Assembly (NCBI GenBank): GCA_039105265.1
Contig: JAPFFF010000051.1
Span: forward strand, 186,001-250,000
Direction: 5' to 3'
Length of the DNA stretch: 64,000 nt
Source: Tritrichomonas musculus
Lineage: Eukaryota > Parabasalia > Tritrichomonadida > Tritrichomonadidae
Positions within the stretch are counted from its first letter, which is position 1, and each line of letters opens with the position of its first letter. A program made the position numbers and the translations under genes. The notes beneath the pieces are model-generated. The model saw only the letters and a list, made by a program, of their open reading frames with translations, did not search any database and was not told the origin of the DNA. Below are positions 41,301 to 56,300 of the stretch, piece by piece.

Positions 41301-44300
41301 GCTTCTCAGCTGCAGGTGGAGGTAAAGAAATAAGGAAACCAAGTTTCCACCTACGGCTATCGCTTCTCAGCTGCAGGTGGAAGTAAAGAAATAAGGAAAC
41401 CAAGTTCCCACCTGCGGCTATCGCTTCTCAGCTGCAGGTGGAGGTAAAGAAATAAGGAAACCAAGTTTCCACCTGCGGCTGAGCTGCGACAGCTGCAGGT
41501 GGAAAATCACTATTTACCAATTTAGCCTTCCACCTGCGGCTATCGCTTCTCAGCTGCAGGTGGAGGTAAAGAAATAAGGAAACCAAGTTTCCACCTGCGG
41601 CTATCGCTTCTCAGCTGCAGGTGGAGGTAAAGAAATAAGGAAACCAAGTTTCCACCTGCGGCTGAGCTGCGACAGCTGCAGGTGGAAAATCACTATTTAC
41701 CAATTTAGCCTTCCACCTGCGGCTATCGATTCTCAGCTGCAGGTGGAGGTAAAGAAATAAGGAAACCAAGTTTCCACCTGCGGCTGAGCTGCGACAGCTG
41801 CAGGTGGAAAATCACTCTTTACCAATTTAGCCTTCCACCTGCGGCTATCGCTTCTCAGCTGCAGGTGGAAGTAAAGAAATAAGGAAACCAAGTTTCCACC
41901 TGCGGCTGAGCTGCGACAGCTGCAGGTGGAAAATCAATCTTTACCAATTTAGCCTTCCACCTGCGGCTATCGATTCTCAGCTGCAGGTGGAGGTAAAGAA
42001 ATAAGGAAACCAAGTTTCCACCTGCGGCTGAGCTGCGACAGCTGCAGGTGGAAAATCACTATTTACCAATTTAGCCTTCCACCTGCGGCTATCGATTCTC
42101 AGCTGCAGGTGGAGGTAAAGAAATAAGGAAACCAAGTTTCCACCTGCGGCTGAGCTGCGACAGCTGCAGGTGGAAAATCACTCTTTACCAATTTAGCCTT
42201 CCACCTGCGGCTATCGATTCTCAGCTGCAGGTGGAAGTAAAGAAATAAGGAAACCAAGTTTCCACCTGCGGCTGAGCTGCGACAGCTGCAGGTGGAAAAT
42301 CACTATTTACCAATTTAGCCTTCCACCTGCGGCTATCGATTCTCAGCTGCAGGTGGAAGTAAAGAAATAAGGAAACCAAGTTTCCACCTGCGGCTGAGCT
42401 GCGACAGCTGCAGGTGGAAAATCAATCTTTACCAATTTAGCCTTCCACCTGCGGCTATCGCTTCTCAGCTGCAGGTGGAGGTAAAGAAATAAGGAAACCA
42501 AGTTTCCACCTGCGGCTGAGCTGCGACAGCTGCAGGTGGAAAATCACTATTTACCAATTTAGCCTTCCACCTGCGGCTATCGCTTCTCAGCTGCAGGTGG
42601 AGGTAAAGAAATAAGGAAACCAAGTTTCCACCTGCGGCTGAGCTGCGACAGCTGCAGGTGGAAAATCACTATTTACCAATTTAGCCTTCCACCTGCGGCT
42701 ATCGCTTCTCAGCTGCAGGTGGAGGTAAAGAAATAAGGAAACCAAGTTTCCACCTGCGGCTGAGCTGCGACAGCTGCAGGTGGAAAATCACTATTTACCA
42801 ATTTAGCCTTCCACCTGCGGCTATCGCTTCTCAGCTGCAGGTGGAGGTAAAGAAATAAGGAAACCAAGTTTCCACCTGCGGCTATCGCTTCTCAGCTGCA
42901 GGTGGAGGTAAAGAAATAAGGAAACCAAGTTTCCACCTGCGGCTATCGCTTCTCAGCTGCAGGTGGAGGTAAAGAAATAAGGAAATCAAGTTTCCACCTG
43001 CGGCTATCGCTTCTCAGCTGCAGGTGGAGGTAAAGAAATAAGGAAATCAAGTTTCCACCTGCGGCTATCGCTTCTCAGCTGCAGGTGGAAGTAAAGAAAT
43101 AAGGAAACCAAGTTTCCACCTGCGGCTATCGCTTCTCAGCTGCAGGTGGAAGTAAAGAAATAAGGAAACCAAGTTTCCACCTGCGGCTGAGCTGCGACAG
43201 CTGCAGGTGGAAAATCACTATTTACCAATTTAGCCTTCCACCTGCGGCTATCGCTTCTCAGCTGCAGGTGGAGGTAAAGAAATAAGGAAACCAAGTTTCC
43301 ACCTACGGCTATCGCTTCTCAGCTGCAGGTGGAGGTAAAGAAATAAGGAAATCAAGTTCCCACCTGCGGCTATCGCTTCTCAGCTGCAGGTGGAAGTAAA
43401 GAAATAAGGAAACCAAGTTTCCACCTGCGGCTGAGCTGCGACAGCTGCAGGTGGAAAATCACTATTTACCAATTTAGCCTTCCACCTGCGGCTATCGCTT
43501 CTCAGCTGCAGGTGGAGGTAAAGAAATAAGGAAACCAAGTTTCCACCTACGGCTATCGCTTCTCAGCTGCAGGTGGAGGTAAAGAAATAAGGAAACCAAG
43601 TTTCCACCTGCGGCTATCGCTTCTCAGCTGCAGGTGGAAGTAAAGAAATAAGGAAACCAAGTTTCCACCTGCGGCTGAGCTGCGACAGCTGCAGGTGGAA
43701 AATCACTATTTACCAATTTAGCCTTCCACCTGCGGCTATCGCTTCTCAGCTGCAGGTGGAGGTAAAGAAATAAGGAAACCAAGTTTCCACCTGCGGCTGA
43801 GCTGCGACAGCTGCAGGTGGAAAATCACTATTTACCAATTTAGCCTTCCACCTGCGGCTATCGCTTCTCAGCTGCAGGTGGAGGTAAAGAAATAAGGAAA
43901 CCAAGTTTCCACCTGCGGCTATCGCTTCTCAGCTGCAGGTGGAGGTAAAGAAATAAGGAAACCAAGTTTCCACCTGCGGCTATCGCTTCTCAGCTGCAGG
44001 TGGAGGTAAAGAAATAAGGAAACCAAGTTTCCACCTGCGGCTGAGCTGCGACAGCTGCAGGTGGAAAATCACTATTTACCAATTTAGCCTTCCACCTGCG
44101 GCTATCGCTTCTCAGCTGCAGGTGGAGGTAAAGAAATAAGGAAACCAAGTTTCCACCTGCGGCTGAGCTGCGACAGCTGCAGGTGGAAAATCACTATTTA
44201 ACAATTTAGCATTCCACCTGCGGCTATCGCTTCTCAGCTGCAGGTGGAGGTAAAGAAATAAGGAAACCAAGTTTCCACCTGCGGCTGAGCTGCGACAGCT

Positions 44301-47300
44301 GCAGGTGGAAAATCACTATTTACCAATTTAGCCTTCCACCTGCGGCTATCGCTTCTCAGCTGCAGGTGGAGGTAAAGAAATAAGGAAACCAAGTTTCCAC
44401 CTGCGGCTGAGCTGCGACAGCTGCAGGTGGAAAATCACTATTTACCAATTTAGCCTTCCACCTGCGGCTATCTCTTCTCAGCTGCAGGTGGAAGTAAAGA
44501 AATAAGGAAACCAAGTTTCCACCTGCGGCTGAGCTGCGACAGCTGCAGGTGGAAAATCAATCTTTACCAATTTAGCCTTCCACCTGCGGCTATCTATTCT
44601 CAGCTGCAGGTGGAGGTAAAGAAATAAGGAAACCAAGTTTCCACCTGCGGCTGAGCTGCGACAGCTGCAGGTGGAAAATCACTATTTACCAATTTAGCAT
44701 TCCACCTGCGGCTATCGCTTCTCAGCTGCAGGTGGAGGTAAAGAAATAAGGAAACCAAGTTTCCACCTGCGGCTGAGCTGCGACAGCTGCAGGTGGAAAA
44801 TCACTATTTACCAATTTAGCCTTCCACCTGCGGCTATCGATTCTCAGCTGCAGGTGGAGGTAAAGAAATAAGGAAACCAAGTTTCCACCTGCGGCTGAGC
44901 TGCGACAGCTGCAGGTGGAAAATCACTATTTACCAATTTAGCATTCCACCTGCGGCTATCGCTTCTCAGCTGCAGGTGGAGGTAAAGAAATAAGGAAACC
45001 AAGTTTCCACCTGCGGCTATCGCTTCTCAGCTGCAGGTGGAAGTAAAGAAATAAGGAAACCAAGTTTCCACCTACGGCTATCGCTTCTCAACTGCAGGTG
45101 GAGGTAAAGAAATAAGGAAATCAAGTTTCCACCTACGGCTATCGCTTCTCAGCTGCAGGTGGTGGTAAAGAAATAAGGAAACCAAGTTTCCACCTGCGGC
45201 TATCGCTTCTCAGCTGCAGGTGGAAGTAAAGAAATAAGGAAACCAAGTTTCCACCTGCGGCTATCGCTTCTCAGCTGCAGGTGGAGGTAAAGAAATAAGG
45301 AAACCAAGTTTCCACCTGCGGCTATCGCTTCTCAGCTGCAGGTGGAGGTAAAGAAATAAGGAAACCAAGTTTCCACCTGCGGCTGAGCTGCGACAGCTGC
45401 AGGTGGAAAATCACTATTTACCAATTTAGCCTTCCACCTGCGGCTATCGCTTCTCAGCTGCAGGTGGAGGTAAAGAAATAAGGAAACCAAGTTTCCACCT
45501 GCGGCTATCGCTTCTCAGCTGCAGGTGGAGGTAAAGAAATAAGGAAACCAAGTTTCCACCTGCGGCTGAGCTGCGACAGCTGCAGGTGGAAAATCACTAT
45601 TTACCAATTTAGCCTTCCACCTGCGGCTATCGCTTCTCAGCTGCAGGTGGAGGTAAAGAAATAAGGAAACCAAGTTTCCACCTGCGGCTGAGCTGCGACA
45701 GCTGCAGGTGGAAAATCAATCTTTACCAATTTAGCCTTCCACCTGCGGCTATCTATTCTCAGCTGCAGGTGGAGGTAAAGAAATAAGGAAACCAAGTTTC
45801 CACCTGCGGCTGAGCTGCGACAGCTGCAGGTGGAAAATCACTATTTACCAATTTAGCATTCCACCTGCGGCTATCGCTTCTCAGCTGCAGGTGGAGGTAA
45901 AGAAATAAGGAAACCAAGTTTCCACCTGCGGCTGAGCTGCGACAGCTGCAGGTGGAAAATCACTATTTACCAATTTAGCCTTCCACCTGCGGCTATCGAT
46001 TCTCAGCTGCAGGTGGAAGTAAAGAAATAAGGAAACCAAGTTTCCACCTGCGGCTGAGCTGCGACAGCTGCAGGTGGAAAATCACTCTTTACCAATTTAG
46101 CCTTCCACCTGCGGCTATCGCTTCTCAGCTGCAGGTGGAGGTAAAGAAATAAGGAAACCAAGTTTCCACCTGCGGCTATCGCTTCTCAGCTGCAGGTGGA
46201 AGTAAAGAAATAAGGAAACCAAGTTTCCACCTGCGGCTGAGCTGCGACAGCTGCAGGTGGAAAATCACTATTTACCAATTTAGCCTTCCACCTGCGGCTA
46301 TCGCTTCTCAGCTGCAGGTGGAGGTAAAGAAATAAGGAAACCAAGTTTCCACCTGCGGCTGAGCTGCGACAGCTGCAGGTGGAAAATCAATCTTTACCAA
46401 TTTAGCCTTCCACCTGCGGCTATCTATTCTCAGCTGCAGGTGGAGGTAAAGAAATAAGGAAACCAAGTTTCCACCTGCGGCTGAGCTGCGACAGCTGCAG
46501 GTGGAAAATCACTATTTACCAATTTAGCATTCCACCTGCGGCTATCGCTTCTCAGCTGCAGGTGGAGGTAAAGAAATAAGGAAACCAAGTTTCCACCTGC
46601 GGCTGAGCTGCGACAGCTGCAGGTGGAAAATCACTATTTACCAATTTAGCCTTCCACCTGCGGCTATCGATTCTCAGCTGCAGGTGGAAGTAAAGAAATA
46701 AGGAAACCAAGTTTCCACCTGCGGCTGAGCTGCGACAGCTGCAGGTGGAAAATCACTCTTTACCAATTTAGCCTTCCACCTGCGGCTATCGCTTCTCAGC
46801 TGCAGGTGGAGGTAAAGAAATAAGGAAACCAAGTTTCCACCTGCGGCTATCGCTTCTCAGCTGCAGGTGGAAGTAAAGAAATAAGGAAACCAAGTTTCCA
46901 CCTACGGCTATCGCTTCTCAACTGCAGGTGGAGGTAAAGAAATAAGGAAATCAAGTTTCCACCTACGGCTATCGCTTCTCAGCTGCAGGTGGTGGTAAAG
47001 AAATAAGGAAACCAAGTTTCCACCTGCGGCTATCGCTTTTCAGCTGCAGGTGGAAGTAAAGAAATAAGGAAACCAAGTTTCCACCTGCGGCTATCGCTTC
47101 TCAGCTGCAGGTGGAGGTAAAGAAATAAGGAAACCAAGTTTCCACCTGCGGCTATCGCTTCTCAGCTGCAGGTGGAGGTAAAGAAATAAGGAAACCAAGT
47201 TTCCACCTGCGGCTGAGCTGCGACAGCTGCAGGTGGAAAATCACTATTTACCAATTTAGCCTTCCACCTGCGGCTATCGCTTCTCAGCTGCAGGTGGAGG

Positions 47301-50300
47301 TAAAGAAATAAGGAAACCAAGTTTCCACCTGCGGCTATCGCTTCTCAGCTGCAGGTGGAGGTAAAGAAATAAGGAAACCAAGTTTCCACCTGCGGCTGAG
47401 CTGCGACAGCTGCAGGTGGAAAATCACTATTTACCAATTTAGCCTTCCACCTGCGGCTATCGCTTCTCAGCTGCAGGTGGAGGTAAAGAAATAAGGAAAC
47501 CAAGTTTCCACCTGCGGCTGAGCTGCGACAGCTGCAGGTGGAAAATCACTCTTTACCAATTTAGCCTTCCACCTGCGGCTATCGCTTCTCAGCTGCAGGT
47601 GGAAGTAAAGAAATAAGGAAACCAAGTTTCCACCTGCGGCTGAGCTGCGACAGCTGCAGGTGGAAAATCACTATTTACCAATTTAGCCTTCCACCTGCGG
47701 CTATCTCTTCTCAGCTGCAGGTGGAGGTAAAGAAATAAGGAAACCAAGTTTCCACCTGCGGCTGAGCTGCGACAGCTGCAGGTGGAAAATCACTATTTAC
47801 CAATTTAGCCTTCCACCTGCGGCTATCGCTTCTCAGCTGCAGGTGGAGGTAAAGAAATAAGGAAACCAAGTTTCCACCTGCGGCTGAGCTGCGACAGCTG
47901 CAGGTGGAAAATCACTATTTACCAATTTAGCCTTCCACCTGCGGCTATCGCTTCTCAGCTGCAGGTGGAGGTAAAGAAATAAGGAAACCAAGTTTCCACC
48001 TGCGGCTATCGCTTCTCAGCTGCAGGTGGAAGTAAAGAAATAAGGAAACCAAGTTTCCACCTGCGGCTATCGCTTCTCAGCTGCAGGTGGAGGTAAAGAA
48101 ATAAGGAAACCAAGTTTCCACCTGCGGCTGAGCTGCGACAGCTGCAGGTGGAAAATCACTATTTACCAATTTAGCCTTCCACCTGCGGCTATCGCTTCTC
48201 AGCTGCAGGTGGAAGTAAAGAAATAAGGAAACCAAGTTTCCACCTGCGGCTGAGCTGCGACAGCTGCAGGTGGAAAATCACTATTTACCAATTTAGCCTT
48301 CCACCTGCGGCTATCGCTTCTCAGCTGCAGGTGGAGGTAAAGAAATAAGGAAACCAAGTTTCCACCTGCGGCTGAGCTGCGACAGCTGCAGGTGGAAAAT
48401 CACTATTTACCAATTTAGCCTTCCACCTGCGGCTATCGCTTCTCAGCTGCAGGTGGAGGTAAAGAAATAAGGAAACCAAGTTTCCACCTGCGGCTGAGCT
48501 GCGACAGCTGCAGGTGGAAAATCACTATTTACCAATTTAGCCTTCCACCTGCGGCTATCGCTTCTCAGCTGCAGGTGGAAGTAAAGAAATAAGGAAACCA
48601 AGTTTCCACCTGCGGCTGAGCTGCGACAGCTGCAGGTGGAAAATCACTATTTACCAATTTAGCCTTCCACCTGCGGCTATCGCTTCTCAGCTGCAGGTGG
48701 AGGTAAAGAAATAAGGAAACCAAGTTCCCACCTGCGGCTATCGCTTCTCAGCTGCAGGTGGAAGTAAAGAAATAAGGAAACCAAGTTTCCACCTGCGGCT
48801 GAGCTGCGACAGCTGCAGGTGGAAAATCACTATTTACCAATTTAGCCTTCCACCTGCGGCTATCGCTTCTCAGCTGCAGGTGGAGGTAAAGAAATAAGGA
48901 AACCAAGTTTCCACCTGCGGCTATCGCTTCTCAGCTGCAGGTGGAGGTAAAGAAATAAGGAAACCAAGTTTCCACCTGCGGCTATCGCTTCTCAGCTGCA
49001 GGTGGAAAATCACTATTTACCAATTTAGCCTTCCACCTGCGGCTATCGCTTCTCAGCTGCAGGTGGAGGTAAAGAAATAAGGAAACCAAGTTTCCACCTA
49101 CGGCTATCGCTTCTCAGCTGCAGGTGGAGGTAAAGAAATAAGGAAACCAAGTTCCCACCTGCGGCTATCGCTTCTCAGCTGCAGGTGGAGGTAAAGAAAT
49201 AAGGAAATCAAGTTTCCACCTGCGGCTATCGCTTCTCAGCTGCAGGTGGAGGTAAAGAAATAAGGAAACCAAGTTTCCACCTGCGGCTATCGCTTCTCAG
49301 CTGCAGGTGGAGGTAAAGAAATAAGGAAACCAAGTTTCCACCTGCGGCTGAGCTGCGACAGCTGCAGGTGGAAAATCACTCTTTACCAATTTAGCCTTCC
49401 ACCTGCGGCTATCGCTTCTCAGCTGCAGGTGGAGGTAAAGAAATAAGGAAACCAAGTTTCCACCTGCGGCTATCGCTTCTCAGCTGCAGGTGGAAGTAAA
49501 GAAATAAGGAAACCAAGTTTCCACCTACGGCTATCGCTTCTCAACTGCAGGTGGAGGTAAAGAAATAAGGAAATCAAGTTTCCACCTACGGCTATCGCTT
49601 CTCAGCTGCAGGTGGAAGTAAAGAAATAAGGAAACCAAGTTTCCACCTGCGGCTATCGCTTCTCAGCTGCAGGTGGAGGTAAAGAAATAAGGAAACCAAG
49701 TTTCCACCTGCGGCTATCGCTTCTCAGCTGCAGGTGGAGGTAAAGAAATAAGGAAACCAAGTTTCCACCTGCGGCTGAGCTGCGACAGCTGCAGGTGGAA
49801 AATCACTATTTACCAATTTAGCCTTCCACCTGCGGCTATCGCTTCTCAGCTGCAGGTGGAGGTAAAGAAATAAGGAAACCAAGTTTCCACCTGCGGCTAT
49901 CGCTTCTCAGCTGCAGGTGGAGGTAAAGAAATAAGGAAACCAAGTTTCCACCTGCGGCTGAGCTGCGACAGCTGCAGGTGGAAAATCACTATTTACCAAT
50001 TTAGCCTTCCACCTGCGGCTATCGATTCTCAGCTGCAGGTGGAAGTAAAGAAATAAGGAAACCAAGTTTCCACCTGCGGCTGAGCTGCGACAGCTGCAGG
50101 TGGAAAATCACTCTTTACCAATTTAGCCTTCCACCTGCGGCTATCGCTTCTCAGCTGCAGGTGGAAGTAAAGAAATAAGGAAACCAAGTTTCCACCTGCG
50201 GCTGAGCTGCGACAGCTGCAGGTGGAAAATCAATCTTTACCAATTTAGCCTTCCACCTGCGGCTATCGATTCTCAGCTGCAGGTGGAGGTAAAGAAATAA

Positions 50301-53300
50301 GGAAACCAAGTTTCCACCTGCGGCTGAGCTGCGACAGCTGCAGGTGGAAAATCAATCTTTACCAATTTAGCCTTCCACCTGCGGCTATCGCTTCTCAGCT
50401 GCAGGTGGAGGTAAAGAAATAAGGAAACCAAGTTTCCACCTGCGGCTGAGCTGCGACAGCTGCAGGTGGAAAATCACTATTTACCAATTTAGCCTTCCAC
50501 CTGCGGCTATCGCTTCTCAGCTGCAGGTGGAGGTAAAGAAATAAGGAAACCAAGTTTCCACCTGCGGCTGAGCTGCGACAGCTGCAGGTGGAAAATCACT
50601 ATTTACCAATTTAGCCTTCCACCTGCGGCTATCGCTTCTCAGCTGCAGGTGGAGGTAAAGAAATAAGGAAACCAAGTTTCCACCTGCGGCTGAGCTGCGA
50701 CAGCTGCAGGTGGAAAATCACTATTTACCAATTTAGCCTTCCACCTGCGGCTATCGCTTCTCAGCTGCAGGTGGAGGTAAAGAAATAAGGAAACCAAGTT
50801 TCCACCTGCGGCTATCGCTTCTCAGCTGCAGGTGGAGGTAAAGAAATAAGGAAACCAAGTTTCCACCTGCGGCTGAGCTGCGACAGCTGCAGGTGGAAAA
50901 TCACTATTTACCAATTTAGCCTTCCACCTGCGGCTATCGCTTCTCAGCTGCAGGTGGAGGTAAAGAAATAAGGAAACCAAGTTTCCACCTACGGCTATCG
51001 CTTCTCAGCTGCAGGTGGAGGTAAAGAAATAAGGAAATCAAGTTTCCACCTGCGGCTATCGCTTCTCAGCTGCAGGTGGAAGTAAAGAAATAAGGAAACC
51101 AAGTTTCCACCTGCGGCTATCGCTTCTCAGCTGCAGGTGGAAGTAAAGAAATAAGGAAACCAAGTTTCCACCTGCGGCTGAGCTGCGACAGCTGCAGGTG
51201 GAAAATCACTATTTACCAATTTAGCCTTCCACCTGCGGCTATCGCTTCTCAGCTGCAGGTGGAGGTAAAGAAATAAGGAAACCAAGTTTCCACCTACGGC
51301 TATCGCTTCTCAGCTGCAGGTGGAGGTAAAGAAATAAGGAAATCAAGTTCCCACCTGCGGCTATCGCTTCTCAGCTGCAGGTGGAAGTAAAGAAATAAGG
51401 AAACCAAGTTTCCACCTGCGGCTGAGCTGCGACAGCTGCAGGTGGAAAATCACTATTTACCAATTTAGCCTTCCACCTGCGGCTATCGCTTCTCAGCTGC
51501 AGGTGGAGGTAAAGAAATAAGGAAACCAAGTTTCCACCTACGGCTATCGCTTCTCAGCTGCAGGTGGAGGTAAAGAAATAAGGAAACCAAGTTTCCACCT
51601 GCGGCTATCGCTTCTCAGCTGCAGGTGGAAGTAAAGAAATAAGGAAACCAAGTTTCCACCTGCGGCTGAGCTGCGACAGCTGCAGGTGGAAAATCACTAT
51701 TTACCAATTTAGCCTTCCACCTGCGGCTATCGCTTCTCAGCTGCAGGTGGAGGTAAAGAAATAAGGAAACCAAGTTTCCACCTGCGGCTGAGCTGCGACA
51801 GCTGCAGGTGGAAAATCACTATTTACCAATTTAGCCTTCCACCTGCGGCTATCGCTTCTCAGCTGCAGGTGGAGGTAAAGAAATAAGGAAACCAAGTTTC
51901 CACCTGCGGCTATCGCTTCTCAGCTGCAGGTGGAGGTAAAGAAATAAGGAAACCAAGTTTCCACCTGCGGCTATCGCTTCTCAGCTGCAGGTGGAGGTAA
52001 AGAAATAAGGAAACCAAGTTTCCACCTGCGGCTGAGCTGCGACAGCTGCAGGTGGAAAATCACTATTTACCAATTTAGCCTTCCACCTGCGGCTATCGCT
52101 TCTCAGCTGCAGGTGGAGGTAAAGAAATAAGGAAACCAAGTTTCCACCTGCGGCTGAGCTGCGACAGCTGCAGGTGGAAAATCACTATTTACCAATTTAG
52201 CCTTCCACCTGCGGCTATCGCTTCTCAGCTGCAGGTGGAGGTAAAGAAATAAGGAAACCAAGTTTCCACCTGCGGCTGAGCTGCGACAGCTGCAGGTGGA
52301 AAATCACTATTTACCAATTTAGCCTTCCACCTGCGGCTATCTCTTCTCAGCTGCAGGTGGAAGTAAAGAAATAAGGAAACCAAGTTTCCACCTGCGGCTG
52401 AGCTGCGACAGCTGCAGGTGGAAAATCAATCTTTACCAATTTAGCCTTCCACCTGCGGCTATCTATTCTCAGCTGCAGGTGGAGGTAAAGAAATAAGGAA
52501 ACCAAGTTTCCACCTGCGGCTGAGCTGCGACAGCTGCAGGTGGAAAATCACTATTTACCAATTTAGCATTCCACCTGCGGCTATCGCTTCTCAGCTGCAG
52601 GTGGAGGTAAAGAAATAAGGAAACCAAGTTTCCACCTGCGGCTGAGCTGCGACAGCTGCAGGTGGAAAATCACTATTTACCAATTTAGCCTTCCACCTGC
52701 GGCTATCGATTCTCAGCTGCAGGTGGAAGTAAAGAAATAAGGAAACCAAGTTTCCACCTGCGGCTGAGCTGCGACAGCTGCAGGTGGAAAATCACTCTTT
52801 ACCAATTTAGCCTTCCACCTGCGGCTATCGCTTCTCAGCTGCAGGTGGAGGTAAAGAAATAAGGAAACCAAGTTTCCACCTGCGGCTATCGCTTCTCAGC
52901 TGCAGGTGGAAGTAAAGAAATAAGGAAACCAAGTTTCCACCTACGGCTATCGCTTCTCAACTGCAGGTGGAGGTAAAGAAATAAGGAAATCAAGTTTCCA
53001 CCTACGGCTATCGCTTCTCAGCTGCAGGTGGAAGTAAAGAAATAAGGAAACCAAGTTTCCACCTGCGGCTATCGCTTCTCAGCTGCAGGTGGAAGTAAAG
53101 AAATAAGGAAACCAAGTTTCCACCTGCGGCTATCGCTTCTCAGCTGCAGGTGGAGGTAAAGAAATAAGGAAACCAAGTTTCCACCTGCGGCTATCGCTTC
53201 TCAGCTGCAGGTGGAGGTAAAGAAATAAGGAAACCAAGTTTCCACCTGCGGCTGAGCTGCGACAGCTGCAGGTGGAAAATCACTATTTACCAATTTAGCC

Positions 53301-56300
53301 TTCCACCTGCGGCTATCGCTTCTCAGCTGCAGGTGGAGGTAAAGAAATAAGGAAACCAAGTTTCCACCTGCGGCTATCGCTTCTCAGCTGCAGGTGGAGG
53401 TAAAGAAATAAGGAAACCAAGTTTCCACCTGCGGCTGAGCTGCGACAGCTGCAGGTGGAAAATCACTATTTACCAATTTAGCCTTCCACCTGCGGCTATC
53501 GCTTCTCAGCTGCAGGTGGAGGTAAAGAAATAAGGAAACCAAGTTTCCACCTGCGGCTGAGCTGCGACAGCTGCAGGTGGAAAATCACTCTTTACCAATT
53601 TAGCCTTCCACCTGCGGCTATCGCTTCTCAGCTGCAGGTGGAAGTAAAGAAATAAGGAAACCAAGTTTCCACCTGCGGCTGAGCTGCGACAGCTGCAGGT
53701 GGAAAATCACTATTTACCAATTTAGCCTTCCACCTGCGGCTATCTCTTCTCAGCTGCAGGTGGAGGTAAAGAAATAAGGAAACCAAGTTTCCACCTGCGG
53801 CTGAGCTGCGACAGCTGCAGGTGGAAAATCACTATTTACCAATTTAGCCTTCCACCTGCGGCTATCGCTTCTCAGCTGCAGGTGGAGGTAAAGAAATAAG
53901 GAAACCAAGTTTCCACCTGCGGCTGAGCTGCGACAGCTGCAGGTGGAAAATCACTATTTACCAATTTAGCCTTCCACCTGCGGCTATCTCTTCTCAGCTG
54001 CAGGTGGAAGTAAAGAAATAAGGAAACCAAGTTTCCACCTGCGGCTATCGCTTCTCAGCTGCAGGTGGAGGTAAAGAAATAAGGAAACCAAGTTTCCACC
54101 TGCGGCTGAGCTGCGACAGCTGCAGGTGGAAAATCACTATTTACCAATTTAGCCTTCCACCTGCGGCTATCGCTTCTCAGCTGCAGGTGGAGGTAAAGAA
54201 ATAAGGAAACCAAGTTTCCACCTGCGGCTGAGCTGCGACAGCTGCAGGTGGAAAATCACTATTTACCAATTTAGCCTTCCACCTGCGGCTATCGCTTCTC
54301 AGCTGCAGGTGGAGGTAAAGAAATAAGGAAACCAAGTTTCCACCTGCGGCTGAGCTGCGACAGCTGCAGGTGGAAAATCACTATTTACCAATTTAGCCTT
54401 CCACCTGCGGCTATCGCTTCTCAGCTGCAGGTGGAGGTAAAGAAATAAGGAAACCAAGTTTCCACCTGCGGCTGAGCTGCGACAGCTGCAGGTGGAAAAT
54501 CACTATTTACCAATTTAGCCTTCCACCTGCGGCTATCGCTTCTCAGCTGCAGGTGGAGGTAAAGAAATAAGGAAACCAAGTTTCCACCTGCGGCTGAGCT
54601 GCGACAGCTGCAGGTGGAAAATCACTATTTACCAATTTAGCCTTCCACCTGCGGCTATCGCTTCTCAGCTGCAGGTGGAGGTAAAGAAATAAGGAAACCA
54701 AGTTTCCACCTACGGCTATCGCTTCTCAGCTGCAGGTGGAGGTAAAGAAATAAGGAAACCAAGTTCCCACCTGCGGCTATCGCTTCTCAGCTGCAGGTGG
54801 AGGTAAAGAAATAAGGAAACCAAGTTTCCACCTGCGGCTGAGCTGCGACAGCTGCAGGTGGAAAATCACTATTTACCAATTTAGCCTTCCACCTGCGGCT
54901 ATCGCTTCTCAGCTGCAGGTGGAGGTAAAGAAATAAGGAAACCAAGTTTCCACCTGCGGCTATCGCTTCTCAGCTGCAGGTGGAGGTAAAGAAATAAGGA
55001 AACCAAGTTTCCACCTGCGGCTGAGCTGCGACAGCTGCAGGTGGAAAATCACTATTTACCAATTTAGCCTTCCACCTGCGGCTATCGCTTCTCAGCTGCA
55101 GGTGGAGGTAAAGAAATAAGGAAACCAAGTTTCCACCTGCGGCTATCGCTTCTCAGCTGCAGGTGGAGGTAAAGAAATAAGGAAACCAAGTTTCCACCTG
55201 CGGCTGAGCTGCGACAGCTGCAGGTGGAAAATCACTATTTACCAATTTAGCCTTCCACCTGCGGCTATCGATTCTCAGCTGCAGGTGGAAGTAAAGAAAT
55301 AAGGAAACCAAGTTTCCACCTGCGGCTGAGCTGCGACAGCTGCAGGTGGAAAATCACTCTTTACCAATTTAGCCTTCCACCTGCGGCTATCGCTTCTCAG
55401 CTGCAGGTGGAAGTAAAGAAATAAGGAAACCAAGTTTCCACCTGCGGCTGAGCTGCGACAGCTGCAGGTGGAAAATCAATCTTTACCAATTTAGCCTTCC
55501 ACCTGCGGCTATCGATTCTCAGCTGCAGGTGGAGGTAAAGAAATAAGGAAACCAAGTTTCCACCTGCGGCTGAGCTGCGACAGCTGCAGGTGGAAAATCA
55601 CTATTTACCAATTTAGCCTTCCACCTGCGGCTATCGCTTCTCAGCTGCAGGTGGAGGTAAAGAAATAAGGAAACCAAGTTTCCACCTGCGGCTGAGCTGC
55701 GACAGCTGCAGGTGGAAAATCAATCTTTACCAATTTAGCCTTCCACCTGCGGCTATCGCTTCTCAGCTGCAGGTGGAGGTAAAGAAATAAGGAAACCAAG
55801 TTTCCACCTGCGGCTGAGCTGCGACAGCTGCAGGTGGAAAATCACTATTTACCAATTTAGCATTCCACCTGCGGCTATCGCTTCTCAGCTGCAGGTGGAG
55901 GTAAAGAAATAAGGAAACCAAGTTTCCACCTGCGGCTGAGCTGCGACAGCTGCAGGTGGAAAATCACTATTTACCAATTTAGCCTTCCACCTGCGGCTAT
56001 CGATTCTCAGCTGCAGGTGGAGGTAAAGAAATAAGGAAACCAAGTTTCCACCTGCGGCTGAGCTGCGACAGCTGCAGGTGGAAAATCACTCTTTACCAAT
56101 TTAGCCTTCCACCTGCGGCTATCGATTCTCAGCTGCAGGTGGAAGTAAAGAAATAAGGAAACCAAGTTTCCACCTGCGGCTGAGCTGCGACAGCTGCAGG
56201 TGGAAAATCACTATTTACCAATTTAGCCTTCCACCTGCGGCTATCGATTCTCAGCTGCAGGTGGAAGTAAAGAAATAAGGAAACCAAGTTTCCACCTGCG